Made by a program: the position numbers and the translations under genes. The notes under the pieces are model-generated. The model was not told the origin of the DNA. It saw only the letters and a list, made by a program, of their open reading frames with translations, and did not search any database. Below, in pieces: positions 16,427 to 26,152 of a stretch of DNA of 40,904 bases (position 1 is its first letter; every line of letters begins with the position of its first letter). The DNA is from an uncultured Lachnospiraceae bacterium (lineage in GTDB: Bacteria; Bacillota; Clostridia; Lachnospirales; Lachnospiraceae). The stretch lies in assembly GCA_948470755.1 (NCBI GenBank), contig CAOKPU010000022.1, forward strand, positions 1 through 40,904, written 5' to 3'.

Positions 16427-17881
16427 ATGGATCAAGGAGCATTTAAAAAAGTAAAGGAATACGTGGAGCGTTATCATATGATTGCGCCAAACGATATTGT
16501 AGTAACAGGGGTATCGGGGGGCGCTGATTCCGTGTGCCTTCTTTTGATGTTATGCCAATTGGCAAAAGAAAAGGGTTTCTCATTAGCCGCCGTGCATGTG
16601 AATCATGGGATAAGGCCGGAAGCGTCGGAAGATGCTGCATATGTAAAAGCGCTCTGCAGTAAAAGAGGGATTCCTTTTGTGTTGTTTGAAGAGGATGTAA
16701 AAATATATGCAAAGAGGGAACGCCTGTCGGAAGAAGAAGCCGGGCGCAGAGTGAGGTATAAGGCGTTTGAAGAGGTTCTGGGAAAATACGCAATGGGCAG
16801 GGGAGGAAAGATCGCGGTTGCCCATAATGCCAATGACCGGGCGGAAACAATGCTTTTTCATTTGTTCCGGGGGACCGGGCTTACCGGGGCGGGGGGGATG
16901 AAACCGGTAAGGGATAATGTGATCCGTCCTCTTTTATGCCTGGAGCGGGGGGAAATTGAAGAATATCTTGGGGAAAAAGGAATATCTTTCTGTATAGACC
17001 GTACAAACTTAGAGGATACTTATACAAGAAACCGTATCCGGAACCATATTCTGCCTATTGCAGAAAAAGAAGTCTGTAAAGGGGCCGTTGCGCATATGTG
17101 CAGTGCGGCGGATTTATTTTTGGAAGCGGACGGATATATCCGCAGACAGGCCGGAGAGGGTTGTAAAAGATGTATTGTTGAAACAGGCTGGGACAGGATG
17201 GCGCTGGATATAAGGAAGCTTGAGGGGGAAGACCCTTTCCTAAGAAGGCAGATCCTGCTCCAATGTCTGGAAAAACTGACAAAAGGTAGAAAAGATATTA
17301 CTTCGGTGCATATAGAGGAATTAGGGAGGATGCTAAGCAAGCAGGGAAACAAGAAGCTTTCCATGCCTTATGGGTTGAAAGCGAAAAAAGAGTATGGATA
17401 TCTGACATTATATTTTGAGGAGGGAAACGGGCAGAAGGATGAAGCAGGACAGCGTTTGGAAATCGTTGTGGATGTGCCGGAAGATCCGGGGCAGGCGTTG
17501 GAACTGGATATACCTGGCCTGGGGGCGGTGGAACTGGTGATCCTCCCTAAGGAAAAAATCCCCTCTTTTTATGATAATTCCGAAATTATTTCCAGAAACA
17601 CATATACGAAATGGCTGGATTATGATAAAATAACTAAGTCGTTGATGTTCCGCACCAGGAAAACGGGCGATTATCTTACATTCAACAAAGAATTGTCAAA
17701 GAAAAAACTAAAAAATTATATGATAGAAGAAAAAATCCCAAAGGATGAAAGGGGAAACCGTTATATTTTGGCAGACGGCAGCCATGTCGTATGGGTGCCT
17801 GGTTATCGCATCAGTGAGTATTATAAACTTACCGGGGAGACAAAACGTATTTTAAAAGTACAGATAAGAGGAGGACTTTAA
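16427..17881 (+). CDS. tilS: tRNA(Ile)-lysidine synthetase
   Basis: TilS attaches lysine to C34 of tRNA-Ile(CAU) with ATP, which changes its decoding from AUG to AUA, and is essential. The N-terminal PP-loop ATPase motif is SGGADS (residues 30-35). It is followed by AVHVNHGIRPEA and HNANDRAETMLFHLFRGTG, the segments typical of TilS. The C-terminal TilS domain is seen in KTGDYLTFNKELSKKKLKNYM and DGSHVVWVPGYRISEYYK. The length is 484 residues. It abuts hpt with no gap, as in the Bacillus order. Confidence 0.95.
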   Translation: MDQGAFKKVKEYVERYHMIAPNDIVVTGVSGGADSVCLLLMLCQLAKEKGFSLAAVHVNHGIRPEASEDAAYVKALCSKRGIPFVLFEEDVKIYAKRERLSEEEAGRRVRYKAFEEVLGKYAMGRGGKIAVAHNANDRAETMLFHLFRGTGLTGAGGMKPVRDNVIRPLLCLERGEIEEYLGEKGISFCIDRTNLEDTYTRNRIRNHILPIAEKEVCKGAVAHMCSAADLFLEADGYIRRQAGEGCKRCIVETGWDRMALDIRKLEGEDPFLRRQILLQCLEKLTKGRKDITSVHIEELGRMLSKQGNKKLSMPYGLKAKKEYGYLTLYFEEGNGQKDEAGQRLEIVVDVPEDPGQALELDIPGLGAVELVILPKEKIPSFYDNSEIISRNTYTKWLDYDKITKSLMFRTRKTGDYLTFNKELSKKKLKNYMIEEKIPKDERGNRYILADGSHVVWVPGYRISEYYKLTGETKRILKVQIRGGL

Positions 17882-18412
17882 ATGTCAGAAAAAGTAACAG
17901 TCATGCTTTCCGAAGAAGAAGTGGACAAGAGGATCCAGGAAATTGGGGAACAGATCAGCAAGGATTATGAAGGGAAACAGGTGCATTTGGTATGCGTATT
18001 AAAAGGCGGCAGCTTTTTTATGTGTGAACTTGCCAAAAGAATCAGTGTGCCGGTATCTTTAGATTTTATGTCGGTGTCAAGTTATGGCAGCGAGACGAAG
18101 TCCAGCGGGGTGGTTAAGATTGTAAAAGATCTGGATGAGCCGTTAAAGGATAAGGATGTAGTAGTGGTGGAAGATATTGTGGATTCCGGCAGGACGTTAA
18201 GTTATCTTCTGGAAATGCTGCGCGACAGAGGGCCTAAGAGCTTAAGGCTGTGTACTCTTCTGGATAAGCCGGACCGGAGGGTGGTGGACGTCCATGTGGA
18301 TTATACAGGATTTCAGATTCCGGACGAATTTGTTGTCGGTTACGGCCTTGATTATAACCAGAAATATAGGAATTTGCCTTATATCGGCATGGTAAAACTG
18401 GATGAAGAATAA
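17882..18412 (+). CDS. hpt: Hypoxanthine phosphoribosyltransferase
   Basis: This purine salvage enzyme makes IMP (and GMP) from hypoxanthine (guanine) and PRPP. The 176-residue protein has the PRPP-binding motif VVVEDIVDSGRT (near residues 94-105), the LKGGSFF loop and the SYGSETKSSG flexible loop. The ribosome site GAGGA lies in the last codons of tilS, so translation is likely coupled. ftsH follows 65 bases downstream. Confidence 0.96.
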   Translation: MSEKVTVMLSEEEVDKRIQEIGEQISKDYEGKQVHLVCVLKGGSFFMCELAKRISVPVSLDFMSVSSYGSETKSSGVVKIVKDLDEPLKDKDVVVVEDIVDSGRTLSYLLEMLRDRGPKSLRLCTLLDKPDRRVVDVHVDYTGFQIPDEFVVGYGLDYNQKYRNLPYIGMVKLDEE

Positions 18413-18477
18413 CGGACGGATAATGCCGGCAGGAACAGATAGAAAATAAAGAAGATGCGGCAACATGGAGGTTAGAG

Positions 18478-20322
18478 TTGAACAATAATAAAAAAAATCT
18501 AAATGCGTATTTTTTGTTGATTCTTGGGCTGATGCTTTTAGCGGCGTGGATGTTCCGAAGCCTGAATGGGCAAGAAACGGATTATACAAGAGGGGAACTG
18601 CAAAAATCCCTGAAAGCAGGAGAGGTGCTGGAGGCTGTCATACAGCCGAATAAGGAAACGCCTACGGGCATTGTGCGGGTGGCGTTGGTTACAGGGGAAG
18701 AAAAAATCCTTTACGTGACGGATGTAAAAGATATAGAGGATGAATTTGTTTCCTATGGGCTGGATCCGGAGATAAGGGATATTCCAAGAGAAAACTGGTT
18801 TATGACAAGCGTATTCCCAATCCTTCTTGTGCTGGTAGTGGGAGTCTTTTTCTTTGTTATGATGAACTCCCAGAACGCAGGGGGCGGCAATAGCGGAAAG
18901 ATGATGAATTTTGGCAAAAGCCGGGCAAAACTTTCCATGGATAATAAAGTGACTTTAAAAGATGTGGCGGGCCTTCAGGAAGAAAAAGAAGAACTGGATG
19001 AGATTATCAACTTCTTAAAAGAGCCGGGAAAATTTACAAAAGTCGGGGCCAGGATCCCGAAGGGGGTCCTGCTGGAAGGGGCTCCTGGTACTGGTAAAAC
19101 GCTTTTGGCAAAAGCAATTGCCGGAGAGGCTAATGTGCCTTTTTTCAGTATTTCCGGTTCTGATTTTGTAGAGATGTTTGTGGGCGTGGGTGCGTCCAGG
19201 GTTAGGGATTTGTTTGCGGATGCCAAAAAGCATTCCCCGTGTATTGTATTTATCGATGAAATTGACGCCGTGGCCAGACGGCGCGGCACCGGCATGGGCG
19301 GCGGGCATGATGAAAGGGAACAGACGTTGAATCAGTTGCTGGTGGAGATGGACGGTTTTGGGGCAAATGAAGGGATTATCGTATTAGCCGCAACCAACAG
19401 GGTGGATATCCTGGATCCGGCCATCCTGCGTCCGGGGAGGTTCGACAGGAAGATAACGGTCAGCCCTCCGGATGTGAAAGGAAGAAAAGAAATCCTCGCC
19501 GTCCATGCTAAGAATAAGCCGCTGGCGGAGGATGTGAATTTAGAGCAGATTGCGCGGACGACCGCCGGTTTTACGGGGGCGGATCTGGAAAACCTGATGA
19601 ATGAAGCGGCAATCCATGCCGCTATGGAGAACCGCGGGTTTGTAAAACAGGAGGATATAAAGAAATCCTTTATTAAAGTCGGCATTGGCACGGAGAAAAA
19701 AAGCCGCGTGATCTCTGATAAAGAAAAGAAAATAACGGCTTATCATGAAGCAGGCCATGCGATCCTGTTCCATGTGCTTCCCGATGTGGGGCCGGTGTAT
19801 ACGGTTTCCATCATACCAACGGGATTGGGGGCAGCAGGTTATACCATGCCGCTTCCTGAAAAAGATGAGATGTTTATGACAAAAGGGAAAATGCTCCAGG
19901 AGATCATGGTATCTTTGGGAGGACGGATTGCCGAGGAGATTATCTTCGATGATATTACTACCGGCGCTTCCAGCGATATAAAGAAGGCCACAAAAGTAGC
20001 AAGACGGATGGTGACGAGATATGGGATGTCCGATAATATTGGAGTGATCAACTACGACGATGACGATGACGAGGTATTTATCGGACGCGATCTTGCTCAT
20101 GCTAAGAGCCATAGTGAGCTGGTGGCAGGGGAAATCGACAGGGAAGTAAAAGAAATTATTGATGGCTGCTATAAAAAAGCAAAGGCAATTATCACGGAAC
20201 ACGGGGAAGCCCTTCATAAATGCGCGGATTTGCTGTTGCAGAAAGAAAAGATTACCCGTGAGGAATTTGAAGCGTTAATGGAAAAAAAACCATATGAACC
20301 GGAGGATTTTTTTACAGAGTAG
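18478..20322 (+). CDS. ftsH: ATP-dependent zinc metalloprotease FtsH
   Basis: FtsH is a membrane-bound AAA+ protease that degrades unfolded and regulatory membrane and cytoplasmic proteins. The 614-residue protein has two N-terminal membrane segments (about residues 10-27 and 103-123) with an outer loop between. It has a Walker A GAPGTGKT at 201-208, Walker B VFIDEID, the second region of homology ([21 protein letters not shown] in part), and the zinc protease site HEAGH at 423-427. The start is TTG 18478, behind GGAGGTT at good spacing; no ATG fits. It is last in the tilS-hpt-ftsH operon. Confidence 0.97.
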   Translation: MNNNKKNLNAYFLLILGLMLLAAWMFRSLNGQETDYTRGELQKSLKAGEVLEAVIQPNKETPTGIVRVALVTGEEKILYVTDVKDIEDEFVSYGLDPEIRDIPRENWFMTSVFPILLVLVVGVFFFVMMNSQNAGGGNSGKMMNFGKSRAKLSMDNKVTLKDVAGLQEEKEELDEIINFLKEPGKFTKVGARIPKGVLLEGAPGTGKTLLAKAIAGEANVPFFSISGSDFVEMFVGVGASRVRDLFADAKKHSPCIVFIDEIDAVARRRGTGMGGGHDEREQTLNQLLVEMDGFGANEGIIVLAATNRVDILDPAILRPGRFDRKITVSPPDVKGRKEILAVHAKNKPLAEDVNLEQIARTTAGFTGADLENLMNEAAIHAAMENRGFVKQEDIKKSFIKVGIGTEKKSRVISDKEKKITAYHEAGHAILFHVLPDVGPVYTVSIIPTGLGAAGYTMPLPEKDEMFMTKGKMLQEIMVSLGGRIAEEIIFDDITTGASSDIKKATKVARRMVTRYGMSDNIGVINYDDDDDEVFIGRDLAHAKSHSELVAGEIDREVKEIIDGCYKKAKAIITEHGEALHKCADLLLQKEKITREEFEALMEKKPYEPEDFFTE

Positions 20323-20399
20323 CGGATAGGAGATAAAGGTGTTGTGCAAAATATACAAAAAAATATAGTGCCTTTTGTGATATTTGTGAATCCTTAGTA

Positions 20400-20531
20400 T
20401 TTACGCAGATGTCTGATTATGCTATTATACTACTTGTAACCCCCCAATACATTATATAGTTTTTTGCTATACCCCATAAGAAAGAAATACCTTCTCTAAA
20501 AAAGACAGCAGGACGTTTGGCTGTCTTTTTT
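20400..20531 (+). ncRNA. Possible small RNA gene (promoter plus terminator)
   Basis: In the 303-bp gap between ftsH and the GH13 gene, TTTACG (20400-20405), 17 bases and TATTAT (20423-20428) could form a promoter. A strong terminator ends at 20531. This would give a transcript of about 95 bases with no ORF. The terminator lies 176 bases from the ftsH stop, further than usual for an operon end. The -35 matches only 4 of 6 bases, so this may just be the ftsH 3' region. Confidence 0.2.
20498..20531. terminator. Intrinsic terminator downstream of ftsH
   Basis: AAAAAAGACAGC (20498-20509) pairs over 12 bases with GCTGTCTTTTTT (20520-20531). The A and T runs make it able to work in both directions. 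Confidence 0.9.
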
Positions 20532-20559
20532 ACTGCCCGCAGGAAGGTGAAGAATAGAC

Positions 20560-20588
20560 TTGAACAGCAGGAATACATAGTATAAAAT
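20560..20588 (+). promoter_or_regulatory. Promoter of the GH13 gene
   Basis: TTGAAC (20560-20565), 17 bases, then TAAAAT (20583-20588) lies between the terminator and the GH13 start. No TGGTAT motif or clear cre site is present here. Confidence 0.5.
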
Positions 20589-20625
20589 AATTCATAAAGA
20601 TTAGAAGAAGCCATAGGGAGAAAAA

Positions 20626-22755
20626 TTGACGGATATGAACAATTTTCAGAGAGTTGAGTATGACCAGATGTATATCGCTACTATGAGGCCATTATTTGAC
20701 AGGAGGGCATTGTTTAGCGATATGACGGAAGATTATGTATATCCTCCGGAACCAAGCGCATATGGCGAGATAACGGTAAAGTTCCGGACAAAGAAAAACA
20801 ATGTGGATAAGGTATACTTTGTATGTGATAATGAAAAACACCAGATGTTAAAAATGGAGTCGGACAAATATTTTGACTATTATTATCAGCCGGTGCAGTT
20901 GGAGGACAGGGAAATCAGTTATTACTTTGAAATACATGCAGGGAAAGCGGTTTGTTATTATAATCATTTCGGCGTACAGAAAAAGCCGGACAGGAACTGT
21001 GATTTCCGTTTAATCCCGGGATATAAGACTCCTGATTGGGCAAAAGGGGCGGTAATGTATCAAATTTATGTGGACCGTTTTTGCAACGGGGATTTGTCAA
21101 ACGATGTACTTACGGATGAATACAGGTATATTGGGGACAATACGGTAAAGGTGGAAGATTGGAATAAATATCCGGCGTCTATGGGGGTGCGTGAATTTTA
21201 CGGGGGCGATCTTCAGGGCGTCTTAGATAAGATGGATTATTTACAGAATCTGGGCATAGACGTGATATATTTTAACCCATTGTTTGTGTCGCCGTCAAAT
21301 CATAAATATGATATTCAGGATTATGATTACATCGATCCTCATTTTGGGAAGATCATAATGGATGAAGGCGAATTGCTGCATCCGGGGGAAGAGAACCGTT
21401 TTGCCACTAGGTATATCAACCGCGTCACGAATAAGAAGAATCTGGAGGCAAGCAATGAACTGTTTGCCAAAGTGGTGTCGGAAGCGCATAGAAGGGGCAT
21501 GAAAGTGATACTGGACGGGGTGTTCAACCATTGCGGCTCCTTTAATAAATGGATGGATAGGGAACGGATTTATGAAAATGCAGAAGGATATGAAAAAGGC
21601 GCTTATGTGGAGAGGGATAGCCCGTACCATAATTATTTTGCCTTTCATGAGACGGGCGGATGGCCTTACAACCATGCCTATGACGGGTGGTGGGGGCATG
21701 ATACGCTGCCAAAACTGAATTATGAGGGTTCCAAGGATTTGTTTGAATACGTGATGCATATTGCGCGTAAATGGGTATCTCCGCCGTATAACGCAGACGG
21801 ATGGAGGCTGGATGTGGCGGCGGACCTGGGTCATTCCCCGGAGTACAATCATTATTTCTGGAAGGAATTTTATAAGACGGTAAAAAGGGCAAATCCTAAT
21901 GCCGTCGTATTGGCGGAGCATTACGGGAATCCCCGGGAATGGCTGAATGGCAGGGAATGGGATACCATTATGAATTATGATGCCTTTATGGAGCCGGTAA
22001 CATGGTTTTTGACGGGGATGCAGAAGCATAGCGATGATTTCAGGGAAGATATGCTTGGCAATGCGGAGAGCTTCTGGGGGGCCATGAAATACAATGGCGC
22101 CAATATGACGATGCCTTCTCTTTATATGGCCATGAATGAGCTGTCAAACCACGATCATTCCCGTTTCCTGACAAGGACCAACAGGTTTGTGGGCAGGACG
22201 AATTCCCATGGCCCGGAGGCGGCGGATCGTAATGTCAATAAAGCAGTCCTGCGGGAAGCCGTTGTCATTCAAATGACATGGCCCGGCGCCCCAACGATTT
22301 ATTACGGAGATGAGGCGGGGGTTACGGGTTTTACGGATCCTGACAACAGGAGGACCTATCCATGGGGGAATGAGGATGAGGAACTTATCCGGTTCCATCG
22401 GGATATTATTGCCGTTCATAAGACGAATAAAGAGTTTTTGACCGGATCGCTGAAACAAATGGCAGGCGAGTATAATGTGATTGGCTACGGCCGATTTACC
22501 AGACAAGAGCAGTCAGTGGTTTTAGTAAATAATAATGATTATGAAATTACGAAGGAATTAGCCGTATGGTATCTGGGCATACCGAAAACAGGAACGATGA
22601 AGCGCATCTTCCTGACTACCCCGGAAGGACATACGATGCGTGAAGAAGAATATCCTGTGGTTGCCGGAAAAATAAAAGTGACTTTGCCGCCTACTTCGGC
22701 GATTATTTTGAAAAACAGGAAAAAAAGGCAACGAGGCTTTCTGCAATTTAAGTAA
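20626..22755 (+). CDS. GH13 alpha-amylase family glycoside hydrolase, cytoplasmic
   Basis: This enzyme of the neopullulanase/cyclomaltodextrinase/alpha-amylase group hydrolyses alpha-glucosidic bonds, probably in maltodextrins taken into the cell, as there is no signal peptide. A beta-rich N-terminal domain (about residues 35-130) is followed by the GH13 barrel: YQIYVDRF, DGVFNHCG, DGWRLDVAADLG (nucleophile D396), VVLAEHYGNP (acid/base E431) and LSNHDHSR (D510). It ends in a small beta domain. The length is 709 residues from TTG 20626, which has AGGGAG five bases upstream; ATG 20635 is the alternative start. It has its own promoter and its terminator hairpin overlaps the convergent araC gene. 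The exact subfamily and substrate are uncertain. Confidence 0.9.
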   Translation: MTDMNNFQRVEYDQMYIATMRPLFDRRALFSDMTEDYVYPPEPSAYGEITVKFRTKKNNVDKVYFVCDNEKHQMLKMESDKYFDYYYQPVQLEDREISYYFEIHAGKAVCYYNHFGVQKKPDRNCDFRLIPGYKTPDWAKGAVMYQIYVDRFCNGDLSNDVLTDEYRYIGDNTVKVEDWNKYPASMGVREFYGGDLQGVLDKMDYLQNLGIDVIYFNPLFVSPSNHKYDIQDYDYIDPHFGKIIMDEGELLHPGEENRFATRYINRVTNKKNLEASNELFAKVVSEAHRRGMKVILDGVFNHCGSFNKWMDRERIYENAEGYEKGAYVERDSPYHNYFAFHETGGWPYNHAYDGWWGHDTLPKLNYEGSKDLFEYVMHIARKWVSPPYNADGWRLDVAADLGHSPEYNHYFWKEFYKTVKRANPNAVVLAEHYGNPREWLNGREWDTIMNYDAFMEPVTWFLTGMQKHSDDFREDMLGNAESFWGAMKYNGANMTMPSLYMAMNELSNHDHSRFLTRTNRFVGRTNSHGPEAADRNVNKAVLREAVVIQMTWPGAPTIYYGDEAGVTGFTDPDNRRTYPWGNEDEELIRFHRDIIAVHKTNKEFLTGSLKQMAGEYNVIGYGRFTRQEQSVVLVNNNDYEITKELAVWYLGIPKTGTMKRIFLTTPEGHTMREEEYPVVAGKIKVTLPPTSAIILKNRKKRQRGFLQFK

Positions 22756-22833
22756 GCGTTAAAACGTCCGGGGCTAATGCCGGAGGCAATGACGCATTTA
22801 GAAGATTTTCAGGATAATGGATAAATACATTGT

Positions 22834-23673
22834 TTAGGGATTCGTGGCAGAATCCCTATAATTTTTGGGGGAAACACCATATTTATTCTTAAAGGCTCTT
22901 GAGAAATGGAGCTGGTTGGGATATCCCACTAAGGCGCTGATTTCCCCGATGGTTTTTTCCGTGCTTTTTAAAAGTTCGCTGGCTTTGCTCATGCGGACAT
23001 GGATAATAAATTCCTGAGGGCTGAAACCGGTAGCCTCCCGGAACATTTTTCCGAAATAGCTCCGGTTAAGACCGCAGATATTTGCCATATCCTCAACTGT
23101 GATATTTTCATGATAATGATGTTCGATGTAGGCGAGGGATTCTTTTATATAGAAATCTTTTACCTTTCCGCCTGGTTTGGAGTGCTGACGTACGGAAGTG
23201 GAGATAAGGGAATCCATGAAAAGATAAAGATGCCCGATTAGGTTTAAAGCGGCAGCATCTGAATTTTTAGTGATATAGAGGATTTCATCCCTTACCTGGC
23301 AGCTTAAGGCGGAGGTCTTGGGGGTATAGATGGGGGAATTCATATCCAGTCCTGCATTAAGGAGGTATTCCCGTACTTTGATGCCGTCGAACTCCAGCCA
23401 TGCATATTCCCAAGGTTCTTCCTTGTCTGCAAAATAGGTGACGACTTGTCCGGGTGATGCCAAGAATCCTTTGCCTGCACTAAGGAGGTGGGTTTCGTTG
23501 GCGCCCGAAGAATTGACGGAGACTAAAGTCCCTTTGCCTGAAATAACATAATGGAATAAATAGTGGTTACGGATATAAGGGCCGTAAGACTGCATTGGTC
23601 TGCAAGATTCCCACCCATATTGGTATAATGTCATGTCCACGAAGCTTTCGTTAGGAAATACGGAAAAAAGCAT
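22834..23673 (-). CDS. AraC-family transcriptional regulator (first of two paralogues)
   Basis: This 279-residue regulator has an N-terminal cupin-type sensing domain (YLFHYVISGKGTL) and a C-terminal pair of helix-turn-helix units: VEDMANICGLNRSYFGKMF, then IGEISALVGYPNQLHFSRAF, ending KNKYGVSP. The closest remembered type is the MsmR/RafR group of sugar regulators. The start ATG 23673 follows AGAGGA; an upstream in-frame ATG has no ribosome site. It lies downstream of its paralogue on the same strand, with its own possible -10 (TATACT, in AGGTATATACT near 23743-23753). It likely controls the neighbouring sugar transport and alpha-galactosidase genes. Confidence 0.92.
   Translation of the reverse strand: MLFSVFPNESFVDMTLYQYGWESCRPMQSYGPYIRNHYLFHYVISGKGTLVSVNSSGANETHLLSAGKGFLASPGQVVTYFADKEEPWEYAWLEFDGIKVREYLLNAGLDMNSPIYTPKTSALSCQVRDEILYITKNSDAAALNLIGHLYLFMDSLISTSVRQHSKPGGKVKDFYIKESLAYIEHHYHENITVEDMANICGLNRSYFGKMFREATGFSPQEFIIHVRMSKASELLKSTEKTIGEISALVGYPNQLHFSRAFKNKYGVSPKNYRDSATNP
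22835..22866 (+). terminator. Terminator of the GH13 gene, inside the araC 3' coding end
   Basis: TAGGGATTC (22835-22843) pairs with GAATCCCTA (22850-22858) around GTGGCA and is followed by TAATTTTT. It includes the stop codon and last codons of the minus-strand AraC-type gene. Confidence 0.65.
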
Positions 23674-23796
23674 ATTTTGTCCTCTTTCTGTTGATGGTGT
23701 GGTAATCAATGCCCTAAAACGCGAAAAGTATTTATAAAATCAGTATATACCTAAATGATATCTTAGTGCAACATTTTTCCGATAAATAAGTGATGG

Positions 23797-24651
23797 TTAT
23801 AAATATCCGTTGCTGTTCTCCCCTCGCCAATGTCTTGGCGAAATCCCGTACACATTTTTAAATGCTCTTGAGAAATGAAGCTGGTTTGGGTAGCCGATGG
23901 CATTTCCAATATCGGCAATGGACAGTTTTGTCAATTTTAAAAGTTCGGCAGCCTTGGACATCCGGTAAGAAATAAGGAAGTCCTGAGGGGATTTTCCTGT
24001 ATATTCATGAAAGATTTTTCCAAAGTAGCTCCGGTTGAGGCCGCAGGAGGCGGCAATATCTTCCACGGATATATTATTCTGGAAATTCTGTTCTATAAAT
24101 GCAATCGCTTCTTTAATGTAAAAATCCCTTAGATTGCTGCCGTGTCCGATTGGGGCGGAAGTAGAGGATCGGATGAAGCTGTCGATGAAAAGATGAAGAT
24201 GTCCGATTAAGTGGAAGGGGGATGCTTCCTTGTTGTTCACGATATATAACATTTCTTTTTTCATTGTCTCGGCAATGTCTTTGTATCGTGCTTTATAAAT
24301 TGGCTGATCGCAGCTAATCCCGGCAAGGTCAATGGCTTCTTTCGCCCGCAGCCCGTCGAATTCTATCCATGTATATTCCCAGGGAATCTCATGATCGGCA
24401 ATATAAGTGCAGATCTGATGGGGGAACATCATAAACCCCTGGCCGCTTTTTATCTGATAGGTAATGGATTCCCCGTTGCTGTTTTCCGCATATAAAGTAC
24501 CCGTGCCGGACAGGCATAGATGAAACAGATAATGGTTTCTGGCTGCCGGGCCGAAGGAATGCGACGGGTCGCATTGCTCCCAGCCGAATTGATACAGCCC
24601 TAAGTCAATAAAATTTTCGCTTGGAAAAACAGAGAAAATTACTTCGCTCAT
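23797..24651 (-). CDS. AraC-family transcriptional regulator (second of two paralogues)
   Basis: This 284-residue regulator has the same plan as its neighbour: cupin-type domain (YLFHLCLSGTGTLYAENSNG), then two helix-turn-helix units. The cores CGLNRSYFGK and GYPNQLHFSRAFKN are identical to those of the first paralogue, while the sensing domains differ much more. The start follows GAGGTGAT. It is divergent from the sugar ABC operon across 199 bp, the usual place for a local activator. Its promoter probably includes TATAAT within TTGGTATATAATAAG on the minus strand (about 24720-24706). Confidence 0.93.
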   Translation of the reverse strand: MSEVIFSVFPSENFIDLGLYQFGWEQCDPSHSFGPAARNHYLFHLCLSGTGTLYAENSNGESITYQIKSGQGFMMFPHQICTYIADHEIPWEYTWIEFDGLRAKEAIDLAGISCDQPIYKARYKDIAETMKKEMLYIVNNKEASPFHLIGHLHLFIDSFIRSSTSAPIGHGSNLRDFYIKEAIAFIEQNFQNNISVEDIAASCGLNRSYFGKIFHEYTGKSPQDFLISYRMSKAAELLKLTKLSIADIGNAIGYPNQLHFSRAFKNVYGISPRHWRGENSNGYL

Positions 24652-24754
24652 ACATCACCTCAAAATTAATATTAAATGAATCTTCCAACGTGAAGACGTA
24701 TATTTCTTATTATATACCAAAATGCTAGATGATTTCAAATAAAAGAGCTAAAAA

Positions 24755-24819
24755 TAGCATAAATGCATATAATGTACAAAATAGTGGTATTTATTAGTAG
24801 CATAATGGTATGTTACAAT
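24755..24819 (+). promoter_or_regulatory. Promoter and direct repeats upstream of the sugar ABC operon
   Basis: An extended -10, TGTTACAAT (TACAAT 24814-24819), has only a weak -35 (TTATTA 24791-24796), as is usual for activator-dependent promoters. TGGTAT occurs as a direct repeat at 24785-24790 and 24806-24811, 21 bases apart (two helical turns). TAGCATAA occurs at 24755 and 24798, 43 bases apart (four turns). These are candidate AraC-type half-sites. Confidence 0.5.
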
Positions 24820-24850
24820 ATGGTTATCAAAATAGGGAAGGAGAAATGCT

Positions 24851-26137
24851 ATGAAAGGGAAAAGGATAAAATGCTTAGGACTTGCATTATGCTGTATGGC
24901 ATCATCGCTGTTTGTCTGTGGATGCGGGGCTTCTGCCAACGACGGGAAGACTGAAATTGAAATCGTTCAGTATAAACCGGAAGCGGCAAATTACTTTAAG
25001 ACGGTGGAAGATGAATTTAATGCAACGCACGACGACATACATTTGAAAATCAGTTCCCCTAACGATGCAATGACAATTTTAAAAACGAGGTTTATCAGAG
25101 AGGATTATCCGGACATCATAGGAATCGGCGGAGATATTAATTATTCCTATTTTGTAGATGCAGAGATCTTAGCGGATATTTCAGATTACAGTGGGCTTCA
25201 GAATATTAACCAGGGATATTTGGATATTGATGAAGCTCTTGAACTTGTTCCTACAGAGGGCATATTCGCGGTGCCTTATGTAGCAAATGCGGCCGGGATT
25301 TTGTATAACCGTGATATGTTTGAAGAGCATGGGTGGCAAATCCCGGAAAACTGGGAAGAATTGAAGGCTTTATGTGAAAATATTAAGGCGGAGGGAATTC
25401 TTCCATTCTATTTCGGCTTTAAGGATACATGGACTTGCCTGGCGCCTTGGAACTCCATGGCTGTTGACCTTTCCCCGGCGGATACGACAAAACAAGTAAA
25501 CCGGGGTGAAACAACTTTTTCCAAGGAATATAGGGAAATATCAGAAAAATACCTGGAACTTTTAAATTATGGGCCGGATGACCCGTTTGCATATGGGTAT
25601 AACGATGCTTGTACTGCTTTTGCAAGAGGGGAATCTGCGATGTATCCCATCGGAAGTTACGCTGCTCCCCAGATCCTATCCGTAAACCCGGATCTGAACT
25701 TGGATTCCTTTGTAATGCCGGCTAATGATTCTAAAGACGGCAATACGCTGAATTCCGGCGTCGATCTTCAGTTCTGCGTAATGGCGGAGTGCAAGAATAA
25801 AGAAGCGGCTTATGAAGTTTTGGATTTCCTGTTTGCAGATGAAAATATCCAGAAATATATTGACGCGCAGACGGCAATTCCTTGTAAAGAAGGTGATTTC
25901 CAGCTTCCTTCTATCTTAGACGGTATGACGGAATACATAACAAGCGGGAATATGAAAGATTATCAGGATCATTACTATCCGTCTGAAATGGCAGTGGATG
26001 CACAGATACAGACTTTCCTGCTGAATAAAGATGTGGATGCTTTCCTGACAAAATTCGATAATGACTGGCCGCGGTATAACAGGGACATTATCCGTCTGGT
26101 GCAAGAATATGAAAAACAACATGGGAATGCGAATTAG
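24851..26137 (+). CDS. Sugar ABC transporter substrate-binding lipoprotein
   Basis: This 428-residue extracellular binding protein of family 1 captures an oligosaccharide and delivers it to the permeases. A signal peptide ends in the lipobox FVCGC, so the mature protein is anchored to the membrane through the Cys near residue 24. Family segments include FVDAEILADISDYSG, PYVANAAGILYNRDMFEEHGW and RGESAMYPIGSY. The start has AAGGAGAA. It is the first gene of the binding protein-permease-permease operon. The ligand cannot be read from the sequence; an alpha-galactoside is inferred from the GH36 gene behind the operon. Confidence 0.94.
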   Translation: MKGKRIKCLGLALCCMASSLFVCGCGASANDGKTEIEIVQYKPEAANYFKTVEDEFNATHDDIHLKISSPNDAMTILKTRFIREDYPDIIGIGGDINYSYFVDAEILADISDYSGLQNINQGYLDIDEALELVPTEGIFAVPYVANAAGILYNRDMFEEHGWQIPENWEELKALCENIKAEGILPFYFGFKDTWTCLAPWNSMAVDLSPADTTKQVNRGETTFSKEYREISEKYLELLNYGPDDPFAYGYNDACTAFARGESAMYPIGSYAAPQILSVNPDLNLDSFVMPANDSKDGNTLNSGVDLQFCVMAECKNKEAAYEVLDFLFADENIQKYIDAQTAIPCKEGDFQLPSILDGMTEYITSGNMKDYQDHYYPSEMAVDAQIQTFLLNKDVDAFLTKFDNDWPRYNRDIIRLVQEYEKQHGNAN

Positions 26138-26152
26138 GAAAGGAGAAGAGCT

